From assembly GCA_905221235.1 (NCBI GenBank), contig CAJNCJ010000016.1, positions 1 through 39,011 of the forward strand: a DNA stretch of 39,011 nt, read 5' to 3'. The notes beneath the pieces were generated by a model. That model was given only the letters and a program-made list of their open reading frames with translations. It ran no database searches and had not been told where the DNA came from. This DNA is from a bacterium (lineage in GTDB: Bacteria; Bacillota; Bacilli; Lactobacillales; Streptococcaceae). The translations under genes and the position numbers were made by a program. Positions 16,412-24,263 of the stretch are shown in pieces (the first letter of the stretch is position 1; each line of letters begins with the position of its first letter).

Positions 16412-18339
16412 AAACACATATAAGCTTATCAGTTAATCGTTTGTTAAATGAAGATACCTATGCTATCCCTCTTTATCAGAGAAATTTTGCTTGGACTTAT
16501 GATGAAATTGAGCAGTTATTGAACGACGTAGCAGATGCTTTTCAAGAAAATAGAGACAATTATAATTATTATATTGGAACATTAGTCGTTAATAAAGAGA
16601 ATGACATTTTCAAAATCATAGATGGGCAACAACGAACAACAGCCCTTAATTTGATTGCCTTAGCTTTGAAGCATGAGTTTGGTTTTGATAGATTGAAGGC
16701 TGTCAATCTTACCTTCCCAGCTCGGAAGAAATCAAATGAGAATATTCAAAAGCTATTTACCAAGCAAAAAATTTCAGAGTGCGATGAAAATGAGCTGACT
16801 AGAGGTTATGGATATGCTAAAGACGCATTGAAAAAAGTGCTAGAGGAGCGCCAGTTTAATCCTCAGTCTTTCGTTGATTATCTTTTTGAGAATGTCATCA
16901 TTTTTCGGAGTGTACTTCCTGAGGATTTAGATTTGAATCTTTATTTTGAACGTTTCAACTCTCGAGGCGAACAACTAGAGGCTCATGAGATTCTTAAGGC
17001 ACAAATGATGTCTAAATTTGGTGAAGATCAAGAAATGGCACAAAAATTTGCGAGAATTTGGGACGCCTGTGCAGAATTTGATAAGCCGGTAATCAATGCA
17101 TTTACAAAAAAAGCAAAGAAAAAGCATCATGATGGAGAAAGAGAAAAAATCTTTCCTTTGAATTGGATTAAAGGAAATAATTATCAGAATAGCTTTCTTT
17201 TAAATATTGATAAGTCCTTAAGTCAAATAGAAGTTCAGTCAACTAATAAGAAATCTCTATTGTCTAGTATAGAAAATAAAGAATCTACAAGAGTTAAAGT
17301 AATATCAGATACGAATGAAGTGGAAAAATACAGAACGATTATAAACTTTGAAACATTTTTATATTTCGTTTATTATATAACATTTGGTAATGTATCTCCT
17401 TCTGATATACAGCTAGATGACAAGAAATTATTAGAAACATTTGAAAATGTAACTAGTGTTAATACAAATTTAGAGGATGTTACATTATTTATTAGAAATT
17501 TATTGAAATTAAAATTTATATTTGATAATTTGATCGTACGAATGTCACAAGAGACTAATAATAGAAGACAAGAAAATGATTGGTTTCTACAGAAAGTTTA
17601 TCGGAATGATTATAATAATAAAACTGGAGGAGATTTATTTGTTCAATATTATCATGATAAAAATTCTTTTGAAAAGTTCAATGATGATATTTTAATGCTC
17701 CAATCTATGTTTGCTGTGACCTTTACTGCTAATCGTGATAGTCGTTGGTTATATGAAATCTTGCAATTCCTCTTTAACCATATTGAAGAGTTAAATCAAA
17801 CAGAATTTGCTAGTCAGTTTAAGGATTTTCTTGAGAAAATGGCAGTGAGATATGCTGAGGAAAGTTTGTTTGACAAGGATGGAAATATCAAAAGATATGG
17901 TGCCATTCGTGTTTATGATTTCAATTTTATAGATTATATTTTATGGAAAAATTGTTCGGATTTAAAAGGAAAGTATTCGAGCGTTGAATTTGAAGATTTT
18001 AAGTTTACATATCGTCGTTCCATAGAGCACTGGTTTCCACAACATCCAAATAGTGATGAAATATTTGAAGAGATTGATGATAAATTTTTGCACTCCTTCG
18101 GGAATCTTTGTATCATTACAGATAGTCAGAATTCGAAGTTTGGAAATTTAGTTCCAATTGCAAAGTATAATCAATGGCAAGATATATTTTATCGTCAAAG
18201 TTTAAAATTACAGATGATGGCAGAGATAACTTCTAAAAAAGATTCTGGTTGGGGTCCGAAACAAATAACAGAACTGGAAAAAGAGATCTTGACTAGGGTA
18301 AATGATTTTATAGAAAGCAAGTCATCAGAGCAACGATAA
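16405..18339 (+). CDS. DUF262-DUF1524 (HNH) nuclease-type protein
   Basis: In this 644-residue protein the DUF262 domain has IPLYQRNFAW and DGQQR, at the same residues 73-77 as in the preceding gene, and FERFNSRGEQLEAHEILKAQ. The C-terminal DUF1524 domain has the HNH-type signature IEHWFPQ (His542), SFGNLCIITDSQN (Asn567) and QNSKFGN (Asn576). This is the GmrSD-like layout, in which NTP-dependent recognition of modified or foreign DNA drives an HNH nuclease. The middle (about 17200-17700) is very AT-rich, with many ATA and TTA codons, unlike flanking polC and pepS, which suggests horizontal acquisition. It is the last gene of the operon, closed by a terminator. Confidence 0.85.
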   Translation: MVETHISLSVNRLLNEDTYAIPLYQRNFAWTYDEIEQLLNDVADAFQENRDNYNYYIGTLVVNKENDIFKIIDGQQRTTALNLIALALKHEFGFDRLKAVNLTFPARKKSNENIQKLFTKQKISECDENELTRGYGYAKDALKKVLEERQFNPQSFVDYLFENVIIFRSVLPEDLDLNLYFERFNSRGEQLEAHEILKAQMMSKFGEDQEMAQKFARIWDACAEFDKPVINAFTKKAKKKHHDGEREKIFPLNWIKGNNYQNSFLLNIDKSLSQIEVQSTNKKSLLSSIENKESTRVKVISDTNEVEKYRTIINFETFLYFVYYITFGNVSPSDIQLDDKKLLETFENVTSVNTNLEDVTLFIRNLLKLKFIFDNLIVRMSQETNNRRQENDWFLQKVYRNDYNNKTGGDLFVQYYHDKNSFEKFNDDILMLQSMFAVTFTANRDSRWLYEILQFLFNHIEELNQTEFASQFKDFLEKMAVRYAEESLFDKDGNIKRYGAIRVYDFNFIDYILWKNCSDLKGKYSSVEFEDFKFTYRRSIEHWFPQHPNSDEIFEEIDDKFLHSFGNLCIITDSQNSKFGNLVPIAKYNQWQDIFYRQSLKLQMMAEITSKKDSGWGPKQITELEKEILTRVNDFIESKSSEQR

Positions 18340-18352
18340 TCATCTATTTAAA

Positions 18353-18397
18353 GAGGCTAATGTATATCCAATAGATTTACATTAGCCTTCTTTTTTG
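18353..18397 (+). terminator. Terminator after the DUF262 genes
   Basis: GGCTAATGTA/TACATTAGCC (18355-18364 with 18378-18387) is a perfect 10-bp stem followed by TTCTTTTTT. Confidence 0.85.
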
Positions 18398-18404
18398 TTA
18401 AAAT
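18396..18404 (+). promoter_or_regulatory. Promoter of the RelB/YafQ-type module
   Basis: TGTTAAAAT is an extended -10 overlapping the end of the terminator, 24 bases before the antitoxin ATG. Confidence 0.55.
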
Positions 18405-18428
18405 AATAAATAGAAAGAGGGTGAGAGT

Positions 18429-18692
18429 ATGTCAAAGACGAGCATGAGCATCCGTTTGGATAGTGAGGTTAAGGAGCAGGCCCAACAGGTGTTTAGTAAT
18501 CTGGGAATGGATATGACAACGGCTATCAATATTTTCCTTCGTCAGGCTATTCAATATCAGGGATTACCTTTCGATGTCAGACTAGACGAGAATCGGAGGT
18601 TGCTTGAGGTATTAACGGATTTAGACCAAAATCGTAATATGAGCCAACCCTTTGAATCAGTCTCTGACTTGATGGAGGATTTGCGTGCTTAA
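18429..18692 (+). CDS. RelB/DinJ family antitoxin
   Basis: This 87-residue protein has a ribbon-helix-helix start (TSMSIRLDSEVKEQAQQVF and MTTAINIFLRQAI), the RelB/DinJ signature, and an acidic C-terminal tail that would wrap the toxin. GAGGGTGAG precedes the ATG. The gene overlaps the toxin start codon by eight bases, the usual coupling. The antitoxin looks intact although the toxin does not. It may still repress the module or neutralise related toxins elsewhere. Confidence 0.88.
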   Translation: MSKTSMSIRLDSEVKEQAQQVFSNLGMDMTTAINIFLRQAIQYQGLPFDVRLDENRRLLEVLTDLDQNRNMSQPFESVSDLMEDLRA

Positions 18693-18963
18693 GATTCGTT
18701 ATCATAAATAGTTTAAAAAAGATTTTAAGTTGGCTATGAAGCGTGGTTTGAGGGCAGAATTATTAGAAGAAGTTTTAAATTTTCTTGTTCAAGAAAAAGA
18801 TCTTCCTGCTAGATATCGTGATCATCAATTGACGGCATCTAAGCATTTTCAAGGAGTTCGTGAATGCCATATCCAGCCAGATTGGCTTTTGGTTTATAAA
18901 GTAGACAAGGAAGAATTGATTTTAAACTTGCTTAGGACAGGCAGTCATAGTCATTTGTTTTAA
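18685..18963 (+). pseudogene. YafQ/RelE-type mRNA interferase toxin with early stop
   Basis: The frame runs from a GTG at 18685 to 18963 (92 codons, the usual YafQ length), but codon 9 is TAG (18709-18711). It sits between YHK and FKKDF, where a glutamine codon (CAG) is the expected residue by family pattern. Everything downstream is conserved, including the catalytic-type residues His47, His62, Asp66 and His88 (DHQL, HIQPDW, TGSHSHLF). A shorter product could start at TTG 18730 or ATG 18736, but would lack the first beta strand and has no good ribosome binding site. The toxin is therefore probably silenced by a single base change. Confidence 0.82.
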
Positions 18964-18983
18964 TAAATTTTAAGGGGGTTCTC

Positions 18984-19136
18984 ATGAAACTTAGAATCTT
19001 TGCGGAAGATAAACCTGCTGAAAAGGTTTTTGACTATCAGTTAGAGCTGGCAGATGAAACAATTATTCTATCGACAGCACTCTTGTCAGGTGCTATTGCT
19101 TTGGCAGGATTATTTTCTGCTTTGAAAGAAAAATAA
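18984..19136 (+). CDS. Small 50-residue protein with hydrophobic C-terminal helix
   Basis: The ORF starts at ATG 18984 with a strong AAGGGGG five bases upstream. It encodes a charged N-terminal half (MKLRIFAEDKPAEKVFDYQ) and a single hydrophobic helix at about residues 27-46 (IILSTALLSGAIALAGLF), ending LKEK. It reads as a small membrane-anchored protein. It lies between the toxin remnant and pepS with no terminator on either side. I do not recognise a family. The good ribosome binding site and the amphipathic-to-hydrophobic layout support it as a real gene. Confidence 0.65.
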   Translation: MKLRIFAEDKPAEKVFDYQLELADETIILSTALLSGAIALAGLFSALKEK

Positions 19137-19157
19137 AAATAGAAAAGGACAAATAAA

Positions 19158-20399
19158 ATGGTTTTACCAAATTTTAAAGAAAATCTAGAAAAATATGCGA
19201 AATTATTGGTTGCGAACGGAATCAACGTGCAACCTGGTCACACTTTGGCTCTCTCTATCGACGTGGAGCAACGTGAGTTGGCTCACTTAATCGTCAAAGA
19301 AGCTTATGCCTTGGGGGCGCATGAGGTGATCGTTCAGTGGACAGATGATGTCATCAACCGCGAGAAATTCCTCCACGCACCGATGGAACGTTTGGACAAT
19401 GTGCCAGAATACAAGATTGCTGAGATGAACTATCTCTTGGAGAACAAGGCTAGCCGTCTTGGGGTACGTTCTTCTGACCCAGGTGCCTTGAACGGTGTGG
19501 ATGCTGACAAGCTTTCAGCTTCTGCTAAAGCTATGGGACTTGCCATGAAACCAATGCGTATCGCAACGCAATCCAATAAGGTTAGCTGGACTGTAGCAGC
19601 CGCTGCTGGACTTGAGTGGGCTAAGAAAGTCTTTCCAAATGCTGCGAGCGACGAAGAGGCAGTTGATCTCCTTTGGGACCAAATCTTCAAAACTTGCCGT
19701 GTCTACGAAGCAGATCCTGTTAAGGCTTGGGAAGAGCATGCAGCCATCCTCAAGAGTAAGGCTGATATGCTTAATAAAGAACAATTTTCAGCCCTTCATT
19801 ACACAGCACCAGGAACTGATTTGACACTTGGCTTGCCGAAGAACCACGTTTGGGAATCAGCTGGTGCTATCAATGCGCAAGGAGAAGGATTCTTGCCAAA
19901 TATGCCGACAGAAGAAGTCTTCACAGCGCCAGACTTCCGCCGTGCAGATGGTTATGTCACTTCTACAAAACCACTTAGCTACAACGGAAATATCATCGAA
20001 GGCATTAAAGTAACCTTCAAGGATGGTCAAATCGTGGATATCACTGCTGAGAAGGGTGATCAGGTCATGAAAGACCTTGTCTTTGAAAATGCGGGTGCGC
20101 GTGCCTTGGGTGAATGTGCCTTGGTACCAGATCCAAGCCCAATTTCTCAGTCAGGCATTACCTTCTTCAACACCCTTTTCGATGAAAATGCATCAAACCA
20201 CTTGGCTATCGGTGCAGCCTATGCGACTAGCGTCGTTGGTGGAGCAGATATGAGCGAAGAAGAACTTGAAGCTGCGGGACTTAACCGTTCAGATGTTCAC
20301 GTGGACTTTATGATTGGTTCTAATCAGATGGATATCGATGGTATCCGTGAGGATGGGACACGTGTACCTCTCTTCCGTAACGGAGATTGGGCAAATTAA
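19158..20399 (+). CDS. pepS: Aminopeptidase PepS (M29 family)
   Basis: This 413-residue M29 metallo-aminopeptidase is a cytoplasmic enzyme that removes N-terminal residues, preferentially Arg and aromatic ones in streptococcal PepS. Family motifs visible are NVQPGHTLALSIDVEQREL near the N terminus, the metal-binding region NMPTEEVFTAPD (around residues 250-265) and the C-terminal VDFMIGSNQMDIDG. AAAAGGAC precedes the start. The neighbours point to peptide and protein turnover; the GlsB-like gene follows nine bases later and is likely in the same transcript. Confidence 0.94.
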   Translation: MVLPNFKENLEKYAKLLVANGINVQPGHTLALSIDVEQRELAHLIVKEAYALGAHEVIVQWTDDVINREKFLHAPMERLDNVPEYKIAEMNYLLENKASRLGVRSSDPGALNGVDADKLSASAKAMGLAMKPMRIATQSNKVSWTVAAAAGLEWAKKVFPNAASDEEAVDLLWDQIFKTCRVYEADPVKAWEEHAAILKSKADMLNKEQFSALHYTAPGTDLTLGLPKNHVWESAGAINAQGEGFLPNMPTEEVFTAPDFRRADGYVTSTKPLSYNGNIIEGIKVTFKDGQIVDITAEKGDQVMKDLVFENAGARALGECALVPDPSPISQSGITFFNTLFDENASNHLAIGAAYATSVVGGADMSEEELEAAGLNRSDVHVDFMIGSNQMDIDGIREDGTRVPLFRNGDWAN

Positions 20400-20408
20400 G
20401 GAGATAAT

Positions 20409-20639
20409 ATGTTAGGAAGTATGTTCGTTGGTCTCCTAGTGGGATTTTTAGCAGGTACTCTGACCAATCGTGGAGAGCGAATGGGATGTTTTGGGAAAAT
20501 GTTCCTAGGCTGGATTGGTGCCTTTCTGGGGCACTTGCTCTTTGGAACTTGGGGGCCAGTTTTATCAGGAACAGCTATTATCCCAGCGATTTTAGGAGCC
20601 ATGATTGTCTTAGCAATTTTCTGGAGACGAGGAAGTTAA
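20409..20639 (+). CDS. GlsB/YeaQ/YmgE-family small membrane protein
   Basis: This 76-residue protein has three hydrophobic helices rich in Gly: residues 1-18 (MFVGLLVGFLAGTL), 30-48 (KMFLGWIGAFLGHLLFG) and 52-72 (AIIPAILGAMIVLAIFW). The layout fits the transglycosylase-associated (PF04226) family, whose members are stress-linked membrane proteins of unclear role. AAGGAGATA precedes the start, and only nine bases separate it from pepS. A BOX element follows. Confidence 0.75.
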   Translation: MLGSMFVGLLVGFLAGTLTNRGERMGCFGKMFLGWIGAFLGHLLFGTWGPVLSGTAIIPAILGAMIVLAIFWRRGS

Positions 20640-20652
20640 TTGCTTAAATCTG

Positions 20653-20849
20653 ATACTCAATGAAAATCAAAGAGCAAACTAGGAAACTAGCCGCAGGTTG
20701 CTCAAAGCACTGCTTTGAGGTTGTAAATAAGACTGACGAAGTCAGCTCAAAACACTGTTTTGAGGTTGTAGATAGAACTGACGAAGTCAGTTACATATAT
20801 CTACGGCAAGGCGACGTTGACGCGGTTTGAAGAGATTTTTGAAGAGTAT
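20653..20849 (+). repeat. BOX element, A-B-B-C
   Basis: The boxA unit starts ATACTCAATGAAAATCAAAG. Two 45-bp boxB units follow exactly in tandem (20701-20745 and 20746-20790). The boxC unit contains CTACGGCAAGGCGACG and ends GAAGAGTAT. BOX elements are interspersed, probably non-autonomous mobile repeats of pneumococcus and close relatives that can fold into long stems and affect nearby expression. Confidence 0.92.
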
Positions 20850-20855
20850 GAAACG

Positions 20856-20889
20856 AAAAGGAGGTTGATCATTGTACCAGCCTCTTTTT
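20856..20889. terminator. Terminator between the BOX and rsuA
   Basis: AAAAGGAGGTTG pairs with CAGCCTCTTTTT (20856-20867 with 20878-20889, including two G-T pairs), giving a 12-bp stem whose ends are A and T rich. It could work in both directions. Confidence 0.65.
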
Positions 20890-20893
20890 GATA

Positions 20894-20902
20894 TGATATA
20901 AT
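20894..20902 (+). promoter_or_regulatory. rsuA promoter (extended -10, leaderless)
   Basis: TGATATAAT is an extended -10 whose last base is six bases before the rsuA ATG. The expected transcription start, seven bases after the hexamer, is the A of the start codon itself. Confidence 0.7.
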
Positions 20903-20908
20903 AGTTCT

Positions 20909-21631
20909 ATGAGATTAGATAAATTTTTAGTTGCCTGCGCTGTGGGAAGTCGGACTGAGGTCAAAAACTTGCTCAAGGCTGGGCGCGTGACGGTAAATGG
21001 TAAAAAAGAAAAATCAGCTAAATTGCAGATTGATGAAAAAATAGATGAGATTCGCTTTGACGGGCAAGTGTTGGAGTATGAAGAGTTTGTCTACTACATG
21101 ATGAACAAGCCCCAAGGAGTTATTTCAGCGACTGAGGATCCCAAGCACAGAACCGTGTTGGACTTGCTGGATGATATTGCTCGGACCAAGGAGGTTTTTC
21201 CAGTAGGGCGCTTGGATATTGATACGCATGGTCTTCTACTCTTGACCAATGATGGTCAGCTTGCCCATGATCTTCTTTCACCCAAGCGTCATGTGGATAA
21301 GACTTATCTGGCACAGGTTAAGGGAATTATGACCCAAGAAGATGTGGAGACATTTGCTAAGGGCATTCCTCTCAAAGACTTTACCTGTCAGCCTGCTAGA
21401 CTGGAGATTATTTCTATAAATACAGAAAAGAATCAAAGCCGAATCCGTGTGACCATTGCAGAAGGGAAGTTCCATCAGGTCAAGCGTATGGTGGGCTACT
21501 GTGGTAAGGAAGTAGTAGACTTGCAACGTTTGACTATGGGAACTATAGTATTGGATGAGAACTTGCAGCGAGGAGAATGGCGTCGCTTGACCAAGGAGGA
21601 GTTAGAAGCTCTCCTTGCGAATATTGCCTAA
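20909..21631 (+). CDS. rsuA: 16S rRNA pseudouridine synthase RsuA family
   Basis: This 240-residue protein has an N-terminal S4 RNA-binding domain (1-60, MRLDKFLVACAVGSRTEVK) and a pseudouridine synthase domain. The catalytic Asp103 lies in VGRLDIDTHGLLLLTNDG, and GKFHQVKRM is conserved later. It converts a specific uridine of 16S rRNA to pseudouridine; the exact target is by family only. The start is fixed by the conserved N terminus. No Shine-Dalgarno sequence is present and the promoter sits so close that the mRNA is predicted to be leaderless. Confidence 0.92.
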   Translation: MRLDKFLVACAVGSRTEVKNLLKAGRVTVNGKKEKSAKLQIDEKIDEIRFDGQVLEYEEFVYYMMNKPQGVISATEDPKHRTVLDLLDDIARTKEVFPVGRLDIDTHGLLLLTNDGQLAHDLLSPKRHVDKTYLAQVKGIMTQEDVETFAKGIPLKDFTCQPARLEIISINTEKNQSRIRVTIAEGKFHQVKRMVGYCGKEVVDLQRLTMGTIVLDENLQRGEWRRLTKEELEALLANIA

Positions 21632-21646
21632 TTTGATTTATATTCG

Positions 21647-21684
21647 AAAAGGTGAGGGAGAATATCCTTGCCTTTTATGTTTTT
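21647..21684 (+). terminator. rsuA terminator
   Basis: AAAGGTGAGG/CCTTGCCTTT pair with two G-T pairs and a short loop, followed by TATGTTTTT. Confidence 0.65.
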
Positions 21685-21687
21685 CAG

Positions 21688-21715
21688 TTGCTTACTTTGT
21701 GAAAAGAGTTATAAT
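21688..21715 (+). promoter_or_regulatory. pepC promoter
   Basis: -35 TTGCTT (21688-21693) and -10 TATAAT (21710-21715) are separated by 16 bases. The pepC ATG is 26 bases beyond. Confidence 0.7.
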
Positions 21716-21741
21716 AGACTGTAGAATAAAAGGAGGACTCT

Positions 21742-23076
21742 ATGAACGCGATTCAAGAATCATTTACTGATAAACTATTTGCCAACTATGAAGCAAATGT
21801 AAAATACCAAGCGATTGAAAATGCTGCCAGCCACAACGGAATTTTTGCAGCTCTAGAACGTCGCCAAAGCCATGTAGACAACACACCTGTTTTCTCATTG
21901 GATTTGACCAAGGACAAGGTTACTAACCAGAAAGCATCTGGACGTTGCTGGATGTTTGCGGCCCTCAACACCTTCCGTCACAAACTCATCTCGCAATACA
22001 AATTGGAAAACTTTGAGTTGTCACAGGCCCACACTTTCTTCTGGGACAAGTATGAGAAATCAAACTGGTTCTTGGAGCAAGTCATTGCGACTGCAGACCA
22101 AGACTTGACGAGCCGTAAGGTTAAATTCCTACTTCAAACACCTCAACAAGATGGCGGTCAATGGGATATGGTCGTTTCTCTCTTTGAGAAATACGGTGTC
22201 GTGCCTAAGTCAGTTTACCCTGAGTCTGTTTCATCTAGTAGCAGTCGTGAGCTAAATGCAATCCTTAACAAGTTGCTTCGTCAAGATGCTCAAATCTTGC
22301 GTGACTTGCTCGCTTCTGGCGCAGACCAAGCGACTGTTCAAGCTAAGAAAGAAGACCTTTTGCAAGAAATCTTTAACTTTCTTGCTATGTCTTTAGGACT
22401 TCCACCACGTAAATTTGATTTTGCTTATCGCGATAAGGATAACAACTACCAAAGTGAAAAGGGCATCACACCACAAGAATTTTACAAGAAATATGTTAAT
22501 CTTCCTCTAGAAGACTACGTTTCTGTTATCAATGCTCCAACTGCTGACAAACCTTACGGAAAATCTTACACAGTTGAGATGTTAGGAAATGTAGTTGGTA
22601 GCCGTGCGGTTCGTTACCTCAACGTTCCAATGGAGCGCTTGAAAGAATTAGCGATTGCTCAAATGCAAGCAGGTGAGACTGTTTGGTTTGGTTCTGATGT
22701 CGGTCAGCTCAGCAACCGCAAAGCTGGAATCCTTGCGACAGATGTTTATGACTTCGAATCAAGCATGGACATTCAATTAACTCAAGACAAGGCTGGACGT
22801 TTGGACTACAGCGAAAGCTTGATGACCCACGCCATGGTCTTGACAGGTGTTGATTTGGATGAAAATGGCAAATCAACCAAGTGGAAGGTTGAAAACTCAT
22901 GGGGAGACAAGGTTGGTACCGATGGTTACTTTGTTGCCTCAGACGCTTGGATGGACGAATACACTTACCAAATCGTTGTTCGCAAAGAATTGCTGACAGC
23001 AGAAGAACAAGCTGCCTATGAAGCAGAACCAATTGTACTCGCACCTTGGGATCCAATGGGAGCCTTGGCAGAATAA
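21742..23076 (+). CDS. pepC: Aminopeptidase C (bleomycin hydrolase family, C1B)
   Basis: This 444-residue cytoplasmic cysteine aminopeptidase has the papain-type triad Cys69 (QKASGRCWMFAALN), His363 (MTHAMVLTGVD) and Asn385 (VENSWGDK). The C-terminal tail after residue 420 blocks part of the active site in this family and makes the enzyme an aminopeptidase acting as a hexamer. AAAAGGAGGA gives a strong ribosome binding site. The length is standard. Its stop codon touches the start of a BOX element in opposite orientation; the C-terminal sequence does not look disturbed. Confidence 0.96.
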   Translation: MNAIQESFTDKLFANYEANVKYQAIENAASHNGIFAALERRQSHVDNTPVFSLDLTKDKVTNQKASGRCWMFAALNTFRHKLISQYKLENFELSQAHTFFWDKYEKSNWFLEQVIATADQDLTSRKVKFLLQTPQQDGGQWDMVVSLFEKYGVVPKSVYPESVSSSSSRELNAILNKLLRQDAQILRDLLASGADQATVQAKKEDLLQEIFNFLAMSLGLPPRKFDFAYRDKDNNYQSEKGITPQEFYKKYVNLPLEDYVSVINAPTADKPYGKSYTVEMLGNVVGSRAVRYLNVPMERLKELAIAQMQAGETVWFGSDVGQLSNRKAGILATDVYDFESSMDIQLTQDKAGRLDYSESLMTHAMVLTGVDLDENGKSTKWKVENSWGDKVGTDGYFVASDAWMDEYTYQIVVRKELLTAEEQAAYEAEPIVLAPWDPMGALAE

Positions 23077-23272
23077 TACTCTTCGAAAATCTCTTCAAAC
23101 CACGTCAGCTTCGCCTTGCCGTATGTATGATTACTGACTTCGTCAGTTTCATCTGCAACCTCAAAACAGTGTTTTGAGCTGACTTCGTCAGTTCTATCTA
23201 CAAACCTCAAAGCAGTGCTTTGAGCAGCTTTCGGCAAGCTTCCTAGTTTGCTCTCTGATTTTTATTGAGTAT
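23076..23272 (-). repeat. BOX element, A-B-B-C, reverse orientation
   Basis: Read on the minus strand it starts ATACTCAATAAAAATCAGAG, continues through two boxB units and ends with boxC CGAAGAGTAT at the pepC stop codon. The A unit is a little more diverged than in the other two copies. It lies between pepC and the convergent man operon, whose terminator is 12 bases away. Confidence 0.9.
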
Positions 23273-23284
23273 AAAAACATAGAA

Positions 23285-23317
23285 AAAAGGAATCAGGTTT
23301 AGAACCTGATTCCTTTT
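23285..23317. terminator. Bidirectional terminator between pepC and manN
   Basis: AAAAGGAATCAGGTT and AACCTGATTCCTTTT form a perfect 15-bp stem around TAG, with A and T tracts on both sides. It can end the man transcript from the right and any pepC/BOX transcript from the left. Confidence 0.9.
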
Positions 23318-23328
23318 AAGTTGTTTGA

Positions 23329-24240
23329 TTACATGATGTGAAGAACATGTGCCACAATACCCACTGCGAAGAGTGCAAGGATAATAGTGATTGGAGATAC
23401 TTTTTTCTTAAGCAAGTACATGCAAAGGAAAGTAAGGAGTAGTCCTGATAGTCCAGGAATCAACATATCCAAGTTTTGTTGGAAAGTAGTAACTTTTTCA
23501 GGTGTTTGAGACAATCCTTGTCCTACTTGTGCGAATGCTTCTTGGATACCTTTAGATCCTTCTGGCAATTTATCCCAATGGATATAAGCTTTTTCATCTA
23601 GTTGAACTTTGGCAACATCGAAAGCAAATTTAATATTTACCCAACGTTGAACAAGGACAGCAAGAATGAACATACCAAGGATAGAAGCTCCTTTAGTGAT
23701 GTCTTGAAGGATACCGCCAGACATATCTTTAGTGATTTCTGATCCAGCCTTGTATCCAATCTCTTGTGTATACCACAAGAATGACATACGAATCAAGTTC
23801 CAAAGAACGAAGAAGAGGATTGGACCTAAGATATTACCAGTAAGGGCAAGTGAAGCACCGAGTGATCCAAGGATTGGGCGTACTGTAAACCAGAATACTG
23901 GGTCACCGATACCAGCAAGAGGTCCCATCATACCGATTTTAACCCCTTGGATAGCAGCGTCATCAATTTCAACACCGTTAGCACGTTCTTCTTCAAGTGC
24001 AAGAGTAACCCCCATGATTGGAGCGGCTACGTATGGGTGAGTGTTGAAGAACTCAAGATGGCGCTCAAGAGCAGCGACTTGATCTTCTTTTTTAGTGTAG
24101 AGTTTTTTAAGAGCTGGAATTAATGAGTAAGCCCAACCCAAGTTTTGCATACGTTCATAGTTCCAAGAACCTTGTAAGAAAGTTGAGCGCCACCAAACTT
24201 TTTTACGATCTGATTTAGTTAATTGAAGTTTTTCAGTCAT
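23329..24240 (-). CDS. manN: PTS mannose-family transporter subunit IID
   Basis: This 303-residue membrane subunit of the mannose/glucose/glucosamine phosphotransferase system has the SWNYERMQNLGWAYSLIPAL N-terminal signature of EIID. The family block PIMGVTLALEEERANG and PLAGIGDPVFWF follow, with hydrophobic helices in the second half and a last helix ending in LHIM. Together with IIC it forms the sugar channel. In streptococci the Man complex is also a receptor for class IIa bacteriocins (family knowledge). It is the last gene of the operon, 23 bases after manM. Confidence 0.95.
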   Translation of the reverse strand: MTEKLQLTKSDRKKVWWRSTFLQGSWNYERMQNLGWAYSLIPALKKLYTKKEDQVAALERHLEFFNTHPYVAAPIMGVTLALEEERANGVEIDDAAIQGVKIGMMGPLAGIGDPVFWFTVRPILGSLGASLALTGNILGPILFFVLWNLIRMSFLWYTQEIGYKAGSEITKDMSGGILQDITKGASILGMFILAVLVQRWVNIKFAFDVAKVQLDEKAYIHWDKLPEGSKGIQEAFAQVGQGLSQTPEKVTTFQQNLDMLIPGLSGLLLTFLCMYLLKKKVSPITIILALFAVGIVAHVLHIM

Positions 24241-24263
24241 GATGTTTTCAGTCCTTTCTTATC

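Noticed and set aside
20701..20790. Possible CRISPR-like direct repeats
   Set aside because: The two 45-bp repeats touch without spacers and are boxB units. No CRISPR array or cas gene is seen in the window.
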